From assembly GCA_016648135.1 (NCBI GenBank), contig JADDOH010010327.1:1-64000 (forward strand): a stretch of 64,000 bases of DNA, in the 5' to 3' direction. Position 1 is the first letter of the stretch, and each line of letters opens with the position of its first letter. The notes below the pieces were generated by a model, which worked only from the letters and a program-made list of their open reading frames with translations, did not search any database and was not told where the DNA came from. The position numbers and the translations under genes are program-made. Source of the DNA: Agrypnia vestita (Eukaryota > Arthropoda > Insecta > Trichoptera > Phryganeidae). Below are positions 23,570 to 34,720 of the stretch, piece by piece.

Positions 23570-24330
23570 GCGTTTAATTTAATAATTAAAAAACTGTAAT
23601 ATATGTAGTAGAAATAAGCGGCCGAAACGCGCCATTTGTATGCAAACTGTAACTTGTTTTAATTGGCTTCGAGGCCGGGGCCTCCTGGTCCCGGCCGAGG
23701 GTATAAATATCGCATTCAAGGCGGACCGGCCTTCAGTCTGGTTTAAAACGCCGTGGCAAACCCTTCACGTGTGTTTCATTTACTTACCCGACTACCTCCT
23801 ACGATTTTGCTGCCTGCTGACATCGCTCGCTCTCGAGCTCGAGCCGAACTACGTCATCAAGATCTGCTGTTGCTGCCTGCTAACGCCGAGCGCTCTCGCT
23901 TCACGCCCGGTACTTGCTATCGGCGGCGATCGCCTTGCGGTGTGCTGATACGGAGCGGACATTCACGCTCGGTACCTACTGCTTCTGCGGTGTGCTGACT
24001 CTGAGCGGACGTTCACGCTCGGTACCTACCGCTTCTGCGGAGTGCTGATTGCTGGCGCGGATTTTGCCAAGCTAAGTATTTCTTCGCAGTTCAACCGTCT
24101 TTTTTAAGACGATTATTCTTGACGACCTCGTCGAGTTTAGACATTTTGCTCGAAGCAAATTCTTTTGCTGTCGCCTCTGGTGCACATTCCCGTGTACTAA
24201 TATCGCTCTTTTTCCAGCTGCTCACACGGTGCGCCCGTGCTGTGTGAGACATCCCGAAGGCTTCTGAAGCGGAATCAGCGGACCGCACCTTTGTTGCCTG
24301 TTCTGTGCGGAACAAATTATATAAAATTCA
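23570..24330 (+). other. GC-rich, possibly transposon regulatory region
   Basis: A GTATAAATA box at 23700 and 2.2 tandem copies of a 50-nt unit (23936-24050, containing GAGCGGAC and TTCACGCTCGGTACCTAC). An imperfect frame after 24340 includes KKKSCDKFKLEWLSEI, which resembles the start of transposon-type zinc-finger proteins. It could be an LTR or DNA-transposon end; unclassified. Confidence 0.35.
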
Positions 24331-24783
24331 ACCCCTTAAAATGTCGAAAAGGAGTGGATGTGGCGACCGTTAAGAAGAAATCCTGCGATAAATTTAAACT
24401 GGAATGGCTCTCTGAAATCGTCGAAAGAAAAATGCCATCTTCAATGCATTTACAAAAAGTAACAATTGGTGAAATATTTGTTTATTGGCGGTCAAAGACA
24501 CATACATATACACGAGCAAGGAGGTACCGAGTACGTCAACATCTAAGCACGGATAATGCGAATAGTCTTCATTTATAATGTTTTATTATTAGAGTATCAT
24601 GTACCTTTTATCCGGATAGTGTCTTTAATAAATATTTTAAAAAAAATAATAAATGCAGATTTTAGCAAGTAGGGAATTTAATTTTCTTCTCGTTTTTCGT
24701 GTTTTCACTCGGAAGTCCTTCATCGCAGTGCCATACATCCCTCTCTCTTGCACATCTGTAGATACAGATATTAAATATTTTAC

Positions 24784-24940
24784 CTGTGTCCCGCTTGGTC
24801 CTGCTGGAGTACTCCGCGCACTCCTGCTTGATGTCAGGACAGGATATGTCCACATCAGTGTAGAGCTCTTCATCGCCGCTCCCGGCTGCAGACTCTGGCT
24901 GGGGCTTGATGGAGGGACTGGCAGGGCTGCCGGGATCCAT
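24784..24940 (-). CDS. Leader exon, left palindrome arm
   Basis: MDPGSPASPSIKPQPES, then the DVDISCPDIKQE core, then donor G|GTAAAATA; 52 codons plus one base. The first SUMO motif is lost (IKPQ) while IKQE is kept. One substitution gives PES here against PGS in the right arm. No finger exon follows on the minus strand before ZNF-B at 16393, so it is an orphan unless a very long intron is used. Confidence 0.55.
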
Positions 24941-24979
24941 GCTGCTAGCTCTGGCTACTACAGACATCAGACACAATTA

Positions 24980-25215
24980 TCAAAACATTCTAAAAGTACA
25001 CCTATTTATGTCAAAATCATATCCATAACTGCACACACAACACAGCGGAGTAATTTCCTAAAAGTACTTAGAAACTAATGTAGAAATTGATAAATATGAT
25101 CATTTCATTCTAAGCACACAACCAGTCTCATCTTTTTCGACTACCGGCTTTTTCAGATAGCTTAATTCGCTTTAAGCACATAGTATACAAGTGTACAGAG
25201 AAGAACCGAACTCCT
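24980..25215 (-). promoter_or_regulatory. Conserved upstream block, left arm
   Basis: Mirror of 32650-32880 and related to 17170-17360 and 42480-42720. It is the most conserved non-coding part upstream of the leaders. Confidence 0.4.
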
Positions 25216-25602
25216 TCCTTAGACGAGGTGATTAGGTCATACTTAAATTGATAATTGACACTGATTGATAAATGTTCGAAAATTGATCAGTTTTTTTACA
25301 TAAATCTCGATATTTCACGAAACAATATTACGCAAGGATAAACCTTTTAAGTGACAAGAGACACTTATATAGTATTTTTACAATTGAAAAAAGGAAAAAT
25401 ATCAACACTAAAAATTTTCAAAAATCGAATTTTAAATTAGCAAGATTACCTGCAATTTTAGCCAACTTAGACCACTTTAATAGCTATTGTAATTGTATGG
25501 AAAGATAAAGATGTCGATAAATACGGAAGTTAAATTAATTAATAACCATATGTCAAACAATCATCCGTATTCTGCTTACTTACTTACCATCACGCCGTTT
25601 CC

Positions 25603-25788
25603 CCGCGGGGGTAGGCAGAGAGGATAGAGCGCCATACTCTTCTGTCCTGACATACAACTTTCGCTTCGTCTACATTCATACATCTTCGCATGCAAACTCG
25701 ACGGTTGTTCAGGCTTCTAACAAGACCATCTTCCAGTATCTGGTTAATCTGGTCATGCCACGTCTTCCGTGGTCGCCCTCTCTTTCTG
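25603..25788 (-). pseudogene. LINE RT tail, left arm
   Basis: Mirror of 32086-32277. On the minus strand it reads RGRPRKTWHDQINQ, then CMRRCMNVDEAKVVCQD and RRVWRSILSAYPRGE. Only the extreme C-terminus of a LINE remains. The left-arm-only segment begins right at its upstream edge. Confidence 0.75.
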
Positions 25789-26282
25789 AACTAAGCAATT
25801 TTGCTATTGCTGTATCTTGACAGTTTTTGTATAATTTTGCGACGCCGTTTCATGTTTGACAGGTTTGAAATTAATGAATTCAGTCAAATAGAAATCTCGT
25901 TATTTGTAATTGTCAATAATGTTTATGTACGTTTTAGAGTTTTCTGAATGATGGAATTCATTAATTTCAAACATAAGCCATTTCAATCTTTTTTACGCAA
26001 CGAAACGACTCTATTGACCACTGTGGGAGACGTCCGTTCGCAGGTGCGAAGAATTCTCCCGCCGGAGTTGAAGGTGAAGGCTGCGTTGAAATTTAAGGTG
26101 CGTCTACTTTTTGCGTCGGGGTCACCAATTTGTGGGGGATTTGGTATTTATAGAGCTTTATTGGCTTACCACCGTATAAAATACGGAATCTCTATATTTA
26201 AATGTGGGTAAAAACGCGTGAGAGATTTTACAAGATTTATTCAATAGCAAATGGTTACAATAGTACAACTTAATTATTAATT
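25789..26282. other. 494-bp segment present only in the left arm
   Basis: No recognisable protein. It contains a perfect 19-nt inverted repeat (25863-25881 and 25954-25972, GTTTGAAATTAATGAATTC). It joins LINE-tail sequence on one side and arm sequence on the other. It could be an insertion in the left arm or a deletion in the right. Confidence 0.6.
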
Positions 26283-26644
26283 TAAACTATTATTCGAATT
26301 CTTAAACTGTATGTTTTGTTAATGTAGGCAAAATAACCCCAAGTATGAGGTAATTTCACCTAAATTTTTAGAAGTTAAATAAGTGCAATAAAATATAATT
26401 TGGTGCTACTAGCTATAGAGAAATACCTAAAATAAAGGGTATATAACACATAAAATCATATGGCAATGGGCCTACTAGTATAAAAGATAATGAAAAAACA
26501 CTATCAAACAAAAAATAAAACCAGGCAGAATAACCCCGTTTGACCGTATTTCGATTACAAAATTGAACGCTTCGACAATTCCGAATTTAATTGTTTAAAC
26601 ATTCGTAGAAATCAGTTGGTTTCAAAATGCAAATTTTTACTTAC

Positions 26645-26897
26645 CGCGGGAAATCTTCGCGCATTCTTCTTTGACATCAGAGTACGTGATATCTACATCA
26701 GTATAGAACCCGTCACTTGGCTCGGACTTGATGGCAAATGTATCTGGCTCGTATTGTTCGGACCGCGACCTCGGCTCATCAAGATCATTATCCGTGCGTT
26801 CCTCGGCGTCATTTTCCTCTTTGACCTTGATGAGTTCGCGTGCCCCGCTCCCGGGTTCAGACTTCACCGGGAAACAATCAGGACGAATGGTATCCAT
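26645..26897 (-). CDS. Divergent leader exon with four SUMO motifs, left arm
   Basis: An 84-codon leader starting MDTIRPDCFPVKSEPGS, with an acidic middle (VKEENDAEE), IKSEPSD, and an ending DVDITYSDVKEECAK. Donor CGCG|GTAAGT is consensus and phase 1. Motifs VKSE, VKEE, IKSE and VKEE fit psi-K-x-E. The DVDI-x3-D-[IV]-K-x-E-C core ties it to the family. It is followed on the minus strand by the leader at 24784. Confidence 0.6.
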
Positions 26898-26984
26898 GAT
26901 TCTGCTGCCCAGTTTTACCCGAAGTACTTCTCAAAATATTCTTTACTAGCTTTCACCTGAAAAAAATGACGACACTCTAACATG

Positions 26985-27560
26985 TTGGTTTCTAAGGAAT
27001 AGGTATTTAAATATAGAAAAAGACTATTCGTAAATTTTTTTTTCGAAAAAGTATACTGCGCAAGAACCATTACTCATAATGTTCAGGAGGGACAAAAAAC
27101 GGCTAAATACAACGAAAATGATTATTTCACTATATTATTGAGTGTGCTAATAACAAAATAAAAAGATCATTTACGCTTAAAAAGTAAGTATTAAATAAGA
27201 TATTACACTTTAAAGTTTCGAAAAATGCACTGCATATTTTGACATTTCATAGGCAATATATGAGGTGAGGTTAGGTTATTAGGTTTGGTTTGGTTAGGTT
27301 ATTAGGATTGGTTAGGTTAGGTTATTAGGTTTGGTTTGTTTAATTTAGATTACGATTATTTTAGTTAGATTAAATTAACAGGACGTTAAAGTATATAGTG
27401 AAATACTTATTTTCATTGTATGAACAACGGGACCATATTCTTGGATTATTTCTCGGTTTCTAAGGAATAAGTATTTAAATATGGAAAAAAAACATTCGTA
27501 GAAAAACTTTTCGAAAAAGAATACTGCGTAAGAACCATTAGTCAAACTGTTCAGGAGGGA
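26985..27560. mobile_element. MITE-1 copy between two 110-bp direct repeats, left arm
   Basis: MITE-1 sequence at 27106-27450 is bracketed by direct copies at 26985-27095 and 27453-27560, each with TTTCTAAGGAATA and GTTCAGGAGGGAC. The left MITE terminus is truncated. Confidence 0.6.
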
Positions 27561-28945
27561 CAAGGAAACCTTTCCATATCGTCAATAAAAATGATAATTT
27601 TTTTTTTTTGTGTAACTATTTTATATAAGACCGTAAACTTTTGTTTGCGTTTATGTATATCTTCAGAGAAATTTAATCTAATGATTTGGCTTAAACGACA
27701 AATTCGAACTGCGGTAAATGCTACCACGGACGTTTTTCTAGATCATTTATTGTAACACAATTCTTTCCAATACGTTTTTTTTGTACCTCTAACGGATTAG
27801 GCAGCGCTTCCATGAGCGCGCTTTAGCGGCAAAATTTTTCACGACTCTATTCACTATTACTTTCACTTCTTGCTTGCTTCCTTAGTGGGGATGCTTTATT
27901 AGACGCAGTCTATTGGTCAATTTCAATATTTGAATGCGCCAATCAATGCCGCGTGTGTCCTTCAACTGAATGCGCCAAAAAACGTAATTTTTACATGATT
28001 GGCTCATACACGATTTATTTATTTTAAAAAAATACACTATACAGAAGTTGCAGACGTTACACGAAGGGACAGATGGACGAACAGACACACAACGAAATTT
28101 GTGTAGTTGGGATTAGGTTTTAAATTGATAAATGGAGCAGATATCTCAGCAGCCACGGGTGTGACACTTTCATTTGTAACTCCCTTTATAACGAGCGCCT
28201 CGAGCTTACTTATACAATAACGATACACTTATTTTGTTTTTAAGAGAAATGCGAACTACTACTTCTTTTAAATGTCTCTTAAATGCATTTAAGAGGCATT
28301 TTAAATAACTAGATGCCTTGTTGAGTAATCACGATACACAAATGTCAAATGATAACCATGGAAAAAGGTCATATATCGAGTTCTAGAGAAGGTTTAACGT
28401 CATTTTGAGCGATTAGCGATAGCATTATTCTCTGTAGCTCTGGATACTGTTGAAACCACTGACCACCAAAATATAGATACGTGGACTAATGGATATTTCT
28501 TAGTTCGCGTTTTGCTTCCACTTCGTTTAACTTGTTTAAAGGGCCCTGTACACGCTGGCTGAGGTTGGCCCAATCCCGGCCAACAGCAATGTGCAAAGGG
28601 GATATTGGCGCAGTCTGGCGCACGTCGGTGAAGTTGTCGGTTTTCCGAGCACACATCGAATAAATAAAACGTAGCTCGCCTGGCCGGTGGTGATCACATA
28701 TTGACCGTTATTTAGTTCGCCGAAATGTTGCTATCGTGGAGCAATGAAGAGACATTCAAGTTTATTCAATTATTATTATTTCTTTGGACAGAAATAAATT
28801 TTGTATACAATGAATGAGTTTTATTTTTCGTATTAAGTGTAACCCGTCAAAAATGAAGGTTTTTTTACATGTCGTTTCCTAAGTTATAAGTATTTATTTA
28901 TTTATATACAAAAGTAAAGAAAATATATTATAAAGAAAAAAAAAA
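27561..28945. other. Inner part of left palindrome arm, no recognised gene
   Basis: Open frames here (for instance 28400-28654 on the minus strand) are identical to mirror-image frames at 29707-29961, but that only reflects the palindrome. 28020-28090 resembles 56390-56480 (GACGTTACACGAAG). No motif is recognised. Confidence 0.4.
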
Positions 28946-29414
28946 TAATAAAACATTATAAATGAAGACTATTCGCATTATCCGTGCTTAGGTGTTGACG
29001 TACTCGGTACCTCCTTGCTCGTGTATATGTATGCGTCTTTGACCGCCACACAAATAACCCTGTATACTTCAATAAAAATCATGCTTATTATTCTCACTGA
29101 ACGCCCCTTCCGTAATGATAGTTCAACTTTTTGTAGAAAATAATTCAGAAATATTGTAAAAAAAAATGCGAACTGTGATATTACATATCTCCATAACTAT
29201 TGATATTAGGCGAACATTTTCGACTCATTATCAAGGCAGGAATGTACGTGTGTTGTTTTGTATCTTTTACATATTGTCTCATAAATAGATACCTAATTAT
29301 TATTTTTATTAAAAAAATATACCTTTAAATAATTTCGTTGTCTTTCTGTTCGGCCTTCTGTCTGGCTGCGTAACTTCTAAAACAGAATTTCATTTTTTTA
29401 GGTAATATTTTCTT
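28946..29414. other. Palindrome spacer
   Basis: About 470 bp of unpaired centre. Its left 100 nt is the reverse complement of 24490-24587, the region spanning the left outer edge of the palindrome. The rest is AT-rich with no gene. Confidence 0.75.
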
Positions 29415-30799
29415 TCTCTTTTTTTCTTTATAATATATTTTCTTTACTTTTGTATATAAATAAATAAATACTTATAACTTAGGAAACGACATGTAAAAAA
29501 ACCTTCATTTTTGACGGGTTACACTTAATACGAAAAATAAAACTCATTCATTGTATACAAAATTTATTTCTGTCCAAAGAAATAATAATAATTCAATAAA
29601 CTTGAATGTCTCTTCATTGCTCCACGATAGCAACATTTCGGCGAACTAAATAACGGTCAATATGTGATCACCACCGGCCAGGCGAGCTACGTTTTATTTA
29701 TTCGATGTGTGCTCGGAAAACCGACAACTTCACCGACGTGCGCCAGACTGCGCCAATATCCCCTTTGCACATTGCTGTTGGCCGGGATTGGGCCAACCTC
29801 AGCCAGCGTGTACAGGGCCCTTTAAACAAGTTAAACGAAGTGGAAGCAAAACGCGAACTAAGAAATATCCATTAGTCCACGTATCTATATTTTGGTGGTC
29901 AGTGGTTTCAACAGTATCCAGAGCTACAGAGAATAATGCTATCGCTAATCGCTCAAAATGACGTTAAACCTTCTCTAGAACTCGATATATGACCTTTTTC
30001 CATGGTTATCATTTGACATTTGTGTATCGTGATTACTCAACAAGGCATCTAGTTATTTAAAATGCCTCTTAAATGCATTTAAGAGACATTTAAAAGAAGT
30101 AGTAGTTCGCATTTCTCTTAAAAACAAAATAAGTGTATCGTTATTGTATAAGTAAGCTCGAGGCGCTCGTTATAAAGGGAGTTACAAATGAAAGTGTCAC
30201 ACCCGTGGCTGCTGAGATATCTGCTCCATTTATCAATTTAAAACCTAATCCCAACTACACAAATTTCGTTGTGTGTCTGTTCGTCCATCTGTCCCTTCGT
30301 GTAACGTCTGCAACTTCTGTATAGTGTATTTTTTTAAAATAAATAAATCGTGTATGAGCCAATCATGTAAAAATTACGTTTTTTGGCGCATTCAGTTGAA
30401 GGACACACGCGGCATTGATTGGCGCATTCAAATATTGAAATTGACCAATAGACTGCGTCTAATAAAGCATCCCCACTAAGGAAGCAAGCAAGAAGTGAAA
30501 GTAATAGTGAATAGAGTCGTGAAAAATTTTGCCGCTAAAGCGCGCTCATGGAAGCGCTGCCTAATCCGTTAGAGGTACAAAAAAAACGTATTGGAAAGAA
30601 TTGTGTTACAATAAATGATCTAGAAAAACGTCCGTGGTAGCATTTACCGCAGTTCGAATTTGTCGTTTAAGCCAAATCATTAGATTAAATTTCTCTGAAG
30701 ATATACATAAACGCAAACAAAAGTTTACGGTCTTATATAAAATAGTTACACAAAAAAAAAAAATTATCATTTTTATTGACGATATGGAAAGGTTTCCTT
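29415..30799. other. Inner part of right palindrome arm
   Basis: Mirror of 27561-28945; no gene is recognised. Confidence 0.4.
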
Positions 30800-31380
30800 G
30801 TCCCTCCTGAACAGTTTGACTAATGGTTCTTACGCAGTATTCTTTTTCAAAAGTTTTTCTACGAATGTTTTTTTTCCATATTTAAATACTTATTCCTTAG
30901 AAACCGAGAAATAATCCAAGAATATGGTCCCGTTGTTCATACAATGAAAATAAGTATTTCACTATATACTTTAACGTCCTGTTAATTTAATCTAACTAAA
31001 ATAATCGTAATCTAAATTAAACAAACCAAACCTAATAACCTAACCTAACCAATCCTAATAACCTAACCAAACCAAACCTAATAACCTAACCTCACCTCAT
31101 ATATTGCCTATGAAATGTCAAAATATGCAGTGCATTTTTCGAAACTTTAAAGTGTAATATCTTATTTAATACTTACTTTTTAAGCGTAAATGATCTTTTT
31201 ATTTTGTTATTAGCACACTCAATAATATAGTGAAATAATCATTTTCGTTGTATTTAGCCGTTTTTTGTCCCTCCTGAACATTATGAGTAATGGTTCTTGC
31301 GCAGTATACTTTTTCGAAAAAAAAATTTACGAATAGTCTTTTTCTATATTTAAATACCTATTCCTTAGAAACCAACATGT
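30800..31380. mobile_element. MITE-1 copy with flanking direct repeats, right arm
   Basis: Mirror of 26985-27560. MITE-1 occupies about 30915-31255. Confidence 0.6.
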
Positions 31381-31462
31381 TAGAGTGTCGTCATTTTTTT
31401 CAGGTGAAAGCTAGTAAAGAATATTTTGAGAAGTACTTCGGGTAAAACTGGGCAGCAGAATC

Positions 31463-31715
31463 ATGGATACCATTCGTCCTGATTGTTTCCCGGTGAAGTC
31501 TGAACCCGGGAGCGGGGCACGCGAACTCATCAAGGTCAAAGAGGAAAATGACGCCGAGGAACGCACGGATAATGATCTTGATGAGCCGAGGTCGCGGTCC
31601 GAACAATACGAGCCAGATACATTTGCCATCAAGTCCGAGCCAAGTGACGGGTTCTATACTGATGTAGATATCACGTACTCTGATGTCAAAGAAGAATGCG
31701 CGAAGATTTCCCGCG
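31463..31715 (+). CDS. Divergent leader exon with four SUMO motifs, right arm
   Basis: Same 84-codon leader as 26645-26897, here on the plus strand. Both arms are open, so it has not decayed in either. On this strand the leader at 32926 and then the finger array at 39.5 kb follow, all in compatible phase. Confidence 0.6.
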
Positions 31716-32085
31716 GTAAGTAAAAATTTGCATTTTGAAACCAACTGATTTCTACGAATGTTTAAACAATTAAATTCGGAATTGTCGAAGCGTTCAATTT
31801 TGTAATCGAAATACGGTCAAACGGGGTTATTCTGCCTGGTTTTATTTTTTGTTTGATAGTGTTTTTTCATTATCTTTTATACTAGTAGGCCCATTGCCAT
31901 ATGATTTTATGTGTTATATACCCTTTATTTTAGGTATTTCTCTATAGCTAGTAGCACCAAATTATATTTTATTGCACTTATTTAACTTCTAAAAATTTAG
32001 GTGAAATTACCTCATACTTGGGGTTATTTTGCCTACATTAACAAAACATACAGTTTAAGAATTCGAATAATAGTTTAAAAAAAAA

Positions 32086-32277
32086 GAGGGCGACCACGGA
32101 AGACGTGGCATGACCAGATTAACCAGATACTGGAAGATGGTCTTGTTAGAAGCCTGAACAACCGTCGAGCTTGCATGCGAAGATGTATGAATGTAGACGA
32201 AGCGAAAGTTGTATGTCAGGACAGAAGAGTATGGCGCTCTATCCTCTCTGCCTACCCCCGCGGGGAAACGGCGTGAT
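32086..32277 (+). pseudogene. LINE RT tail, right arm
   Basis: RGRPRKTWHDQINQ, RRVWRSILSAYPRGE and a stop soon after. Here it directly abuts an A-run at 32077 where the left arm has its extra 494 bp. Confidence 0.75.
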
Positions 32278-32649
32278 GGTAAGTAAGTAAGCAGAATACG
32301 GATGATTGTTTGACATATGGTTATTAATTAATTTAACTTCCGTATTTATCGACATCTTTATCTTTCCAGACAATTACAATAGCTATTAAAGTGGTCTAAG
32401 TTGGCTAAAATTGCAGGTAATCTTGCTAATTTAAAATTCGATTTTTGAAAATTTTTAGTGTTGATATTTTTCCTGTTTTCAATTGTAAAAATACTATATA
32501 AGTGTCTCTTGTCACTTAAAAGGTTTATCCTTGCGTAATATTGTTTCGTGAAATATCGAGATTTATGTAAAAAAACTGATCAATTTTCGAACATTTATCA
32601 ATCAGTGTCAATTATCAATTTAAGTATGACCTAATCACCTCGTCTAAGG

Positions 32650-32880
32650 AAGGAGTTCGGTTCTTCTCTGTACACTTGTATACTATGTGCTTAAAGCGAA
32701 TTAAGCTATCTGAAAAAGCCGGTAGTCGAAAAAGATGAGACTGGTTGTGTGCTTAGAATGAAATGATCATATTTATCAATTTCTACATTAGTTTCTAAGT
32801 ACTTTTAGGAAATTACTCCGCTGTGTTGTGTGTGCAGTTATGGATATGATTTTGACATAAATAGGTGTACTTTTAGAATG
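32650..32880 (+). promoter_or_regulatory. Conserved upstream block, right arm
   Basis: Upstream of the leader at 32926; related to 42480-42720 (GAGACTGGTTG, AATTTCTACATTAG, GTGTTGTGTGTGCA). Confidence 0.4.
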
Positions 32881-32925
32881 TTTTGATAATTGTGTCTGAT
32901 GTCTGTAGTAGCCAGAGCTAGCAGC

Positions 32926-33082
32926 ATGGATCCCGGCAGCCCTGCCAGTCCCTCCATCAAGCCCCAGCCAGGGTCTGCAGCCGGGAGCGGCGATGAAGAG
33001 CTCTACACTGATGTGGACATATCCTGTCCTGACATCAAGCAGGAGTGCGCGGAGTACTCCAGCAGGACCAAGCGGGACACAG
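32926..33082 (+). CDS. Leader exon, right palindrome arm
   Basis: MDPGSPASPSIKPQPGS with IKQE core and donor CAG|GTAAAATA. It is the nearest plus-strand leader upstream of the finger array at 39507, and the 33.1-39.3 kb interval is mostly a LINE with inserts. It may thus be the original first exon of ZNF-C, separated by transposon growth of the intron. Confidence 0.55.
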
Positions 33083-33315
33083 GTAAAATATTTAATATCT
33101 GTATCTACAGATGTGCAAGAGAGAGGGATGTATGGCACTGCGATGAAGGACTTCCGAGTGAAAACACGAAAAACGAGAAGAAAATTAAATTCCCTACTTG
33201 CTAAAATCTGCATTTATTATTTTTTTTTAAATATTTATTAAAGACACTATCCGGATAAAAGGTACATGATACTCTAATAATAAAACATTATAAATGAAGA
33301 CTATTCGCATTATCC

Positions 33316-33899
33316 CAATTACAAGTGTCTTCGGCACGCTCTAGCAACATGTATTTTTGCATTGAAGTGTATTTTACATGTACATTTATGTGTATTGTAT
33401 ATTTAATGTAATTTAATATTGAATGTAGTGCGATTACTATTTATTTTATTTCATTATAACAATGAATTCATTTTTTAATACAAATTATTCTTATTCACGA
33501 CAACTTGATGCAAGGTTTTTAAAAAAATAATCACACTGAAAAACTTTCGCATCCAACTTCAAGAAACACATTTTTTTAAAATTTTATTAAAATTTCCTAC
33601 TTTAAAAGATCGTGGCAAGCCTTGTACAGCTCGTCAGCACATTTCTTTTCCATGATCATATAATATAACCATCCTTCATATATATATAAAAGATAATTAC
33701 ATTATATGATCATACACAAAAACTTAAAAATAATCTTAGTGATGAGTCTTGGTATACAAAAACTTTAAAAAAAGACTTATGAGGCTTGGTATCCAGTCGT
33801 AATGATAGCAAATATAAACATCAATATGAATCACTGAGAATCAAGAACAAGTAAAAAAGATTTAAGCCAACGAAATGATTTCCAGGGTCAAGTTATTAG
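33316..33899. other. Intergenic, nothing recognised
   Basis: AT-rich flank outside the palindrome; no gene. Confidence 0.4.
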
Positions 33900-34720
33900 G
33901 AATTTCCTTATTTCCCTTTCTCTCCTTGTAGATTGGGTGATATTCTTGACGTGCTCCAGTATTTTATTGAATAGTCGTGTTACTGTGTTCTCTGTTGTTC
34001 TTGCTCCGTAGAAGTTGTAGATTTTTTAACAATGAGTTGCCTGTTTGTGATTTGCCGACTTTTGTGGCTATGATTTACTAGTTCCGTTGCCTCTTATTAT
34101 TTATTATTTTTATTATTTTGTAGTGGTGTATTTGTTTAACAGGGAGAACATTGTTCTTTGTTTTTTTACTTTGGGCTCTTATTTCAAGAGGTGCAATTAT
34201 TTTTAGGAGTCTTTTTTTGCATATTAGGTATTTTTTCTGTATGTGTTTTGTGGGTTCCTCCCCAAGACAAATTTGGAGTTTTTCGCATACATTTTGCATG
34301 TGCATTTCGAAATTGTAATTTTTATCTATTGTTAATCCGAGATATTTGTATATATTTACTATTTCCAGTTCTTTGCATGAGTAGTTTGTATTATTATTGT
34401 GTTTGCATTGACATGAATGTGCTTTTATATTAACATTCCGTCTTTTGTTTTGTGGAGATGTTACATATAATATTTTGTTTTTTCTCTGTTTATTATTAAA
34501 TTATTATCGTTGCATCATTTAAATGTTAGGTTCAAGTCATATTGTAGTAACTCAATAGTTTCTTATATATCCTGCAAATATATAAACACCTACTTCTAAA
34601 TGTAACCTATTCAGTCTGTTTGTATACAATAAGTATTATTTTGGTCCGATAATAGATCCTTGCGCAATGCCTGTATTTATTGTTTTATCTACGCTTAGTT
34701 GGTCTTTTATTCCGACGTGA
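33900..34720 (-). pseudogene. LINE reverse transcriptase, C-terminal part
   Basis: The minus strand shows INTGIAQGSIIGP (RT motif of the GxPQGSxLSP type), then relics resembling NDNNLIINREKTKYY, then IYKYLGLTIDKNYNFEMHMQ. Stops and frameshifts interrupt it, and the YxDD region is not intact. It continues the LINE read at 36040-36525 and is separated from it by element E. Confidence 0.7.

Larger units (their letters stand above)
24555..33315. repeat. Large palindrome, arms about 4.4 and 3.9 kb
   Basis: 24555-28945 is mirrored by 29415-33315. Mirror positions sum to 58361 near the centre, 58360 further out and 57866 beyond an indel. Arms differ by a 494-bp segment present only on the left (25789-26282) and by a few substitutions. 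The 35-nt edge sequence containing GACTATTCGCATTATCC occurs at both outer ends and also in the central spacer. Confidence 0.9.

Noticed and set aside
27265..27345. Interstitial telomere from TTAGG-like tracts
   Set aside because: Tracts are irregular (TTAGGTT mixed with TTTGG and ATTAGG) and lie inside MITE-1 copies.
28400..28654. Identical 84-codon frames at 28400-28654 and 29707-29961 as a conserved gene pair
   Set aside because: Identity is explained by the palindrome; no protein motif is present.
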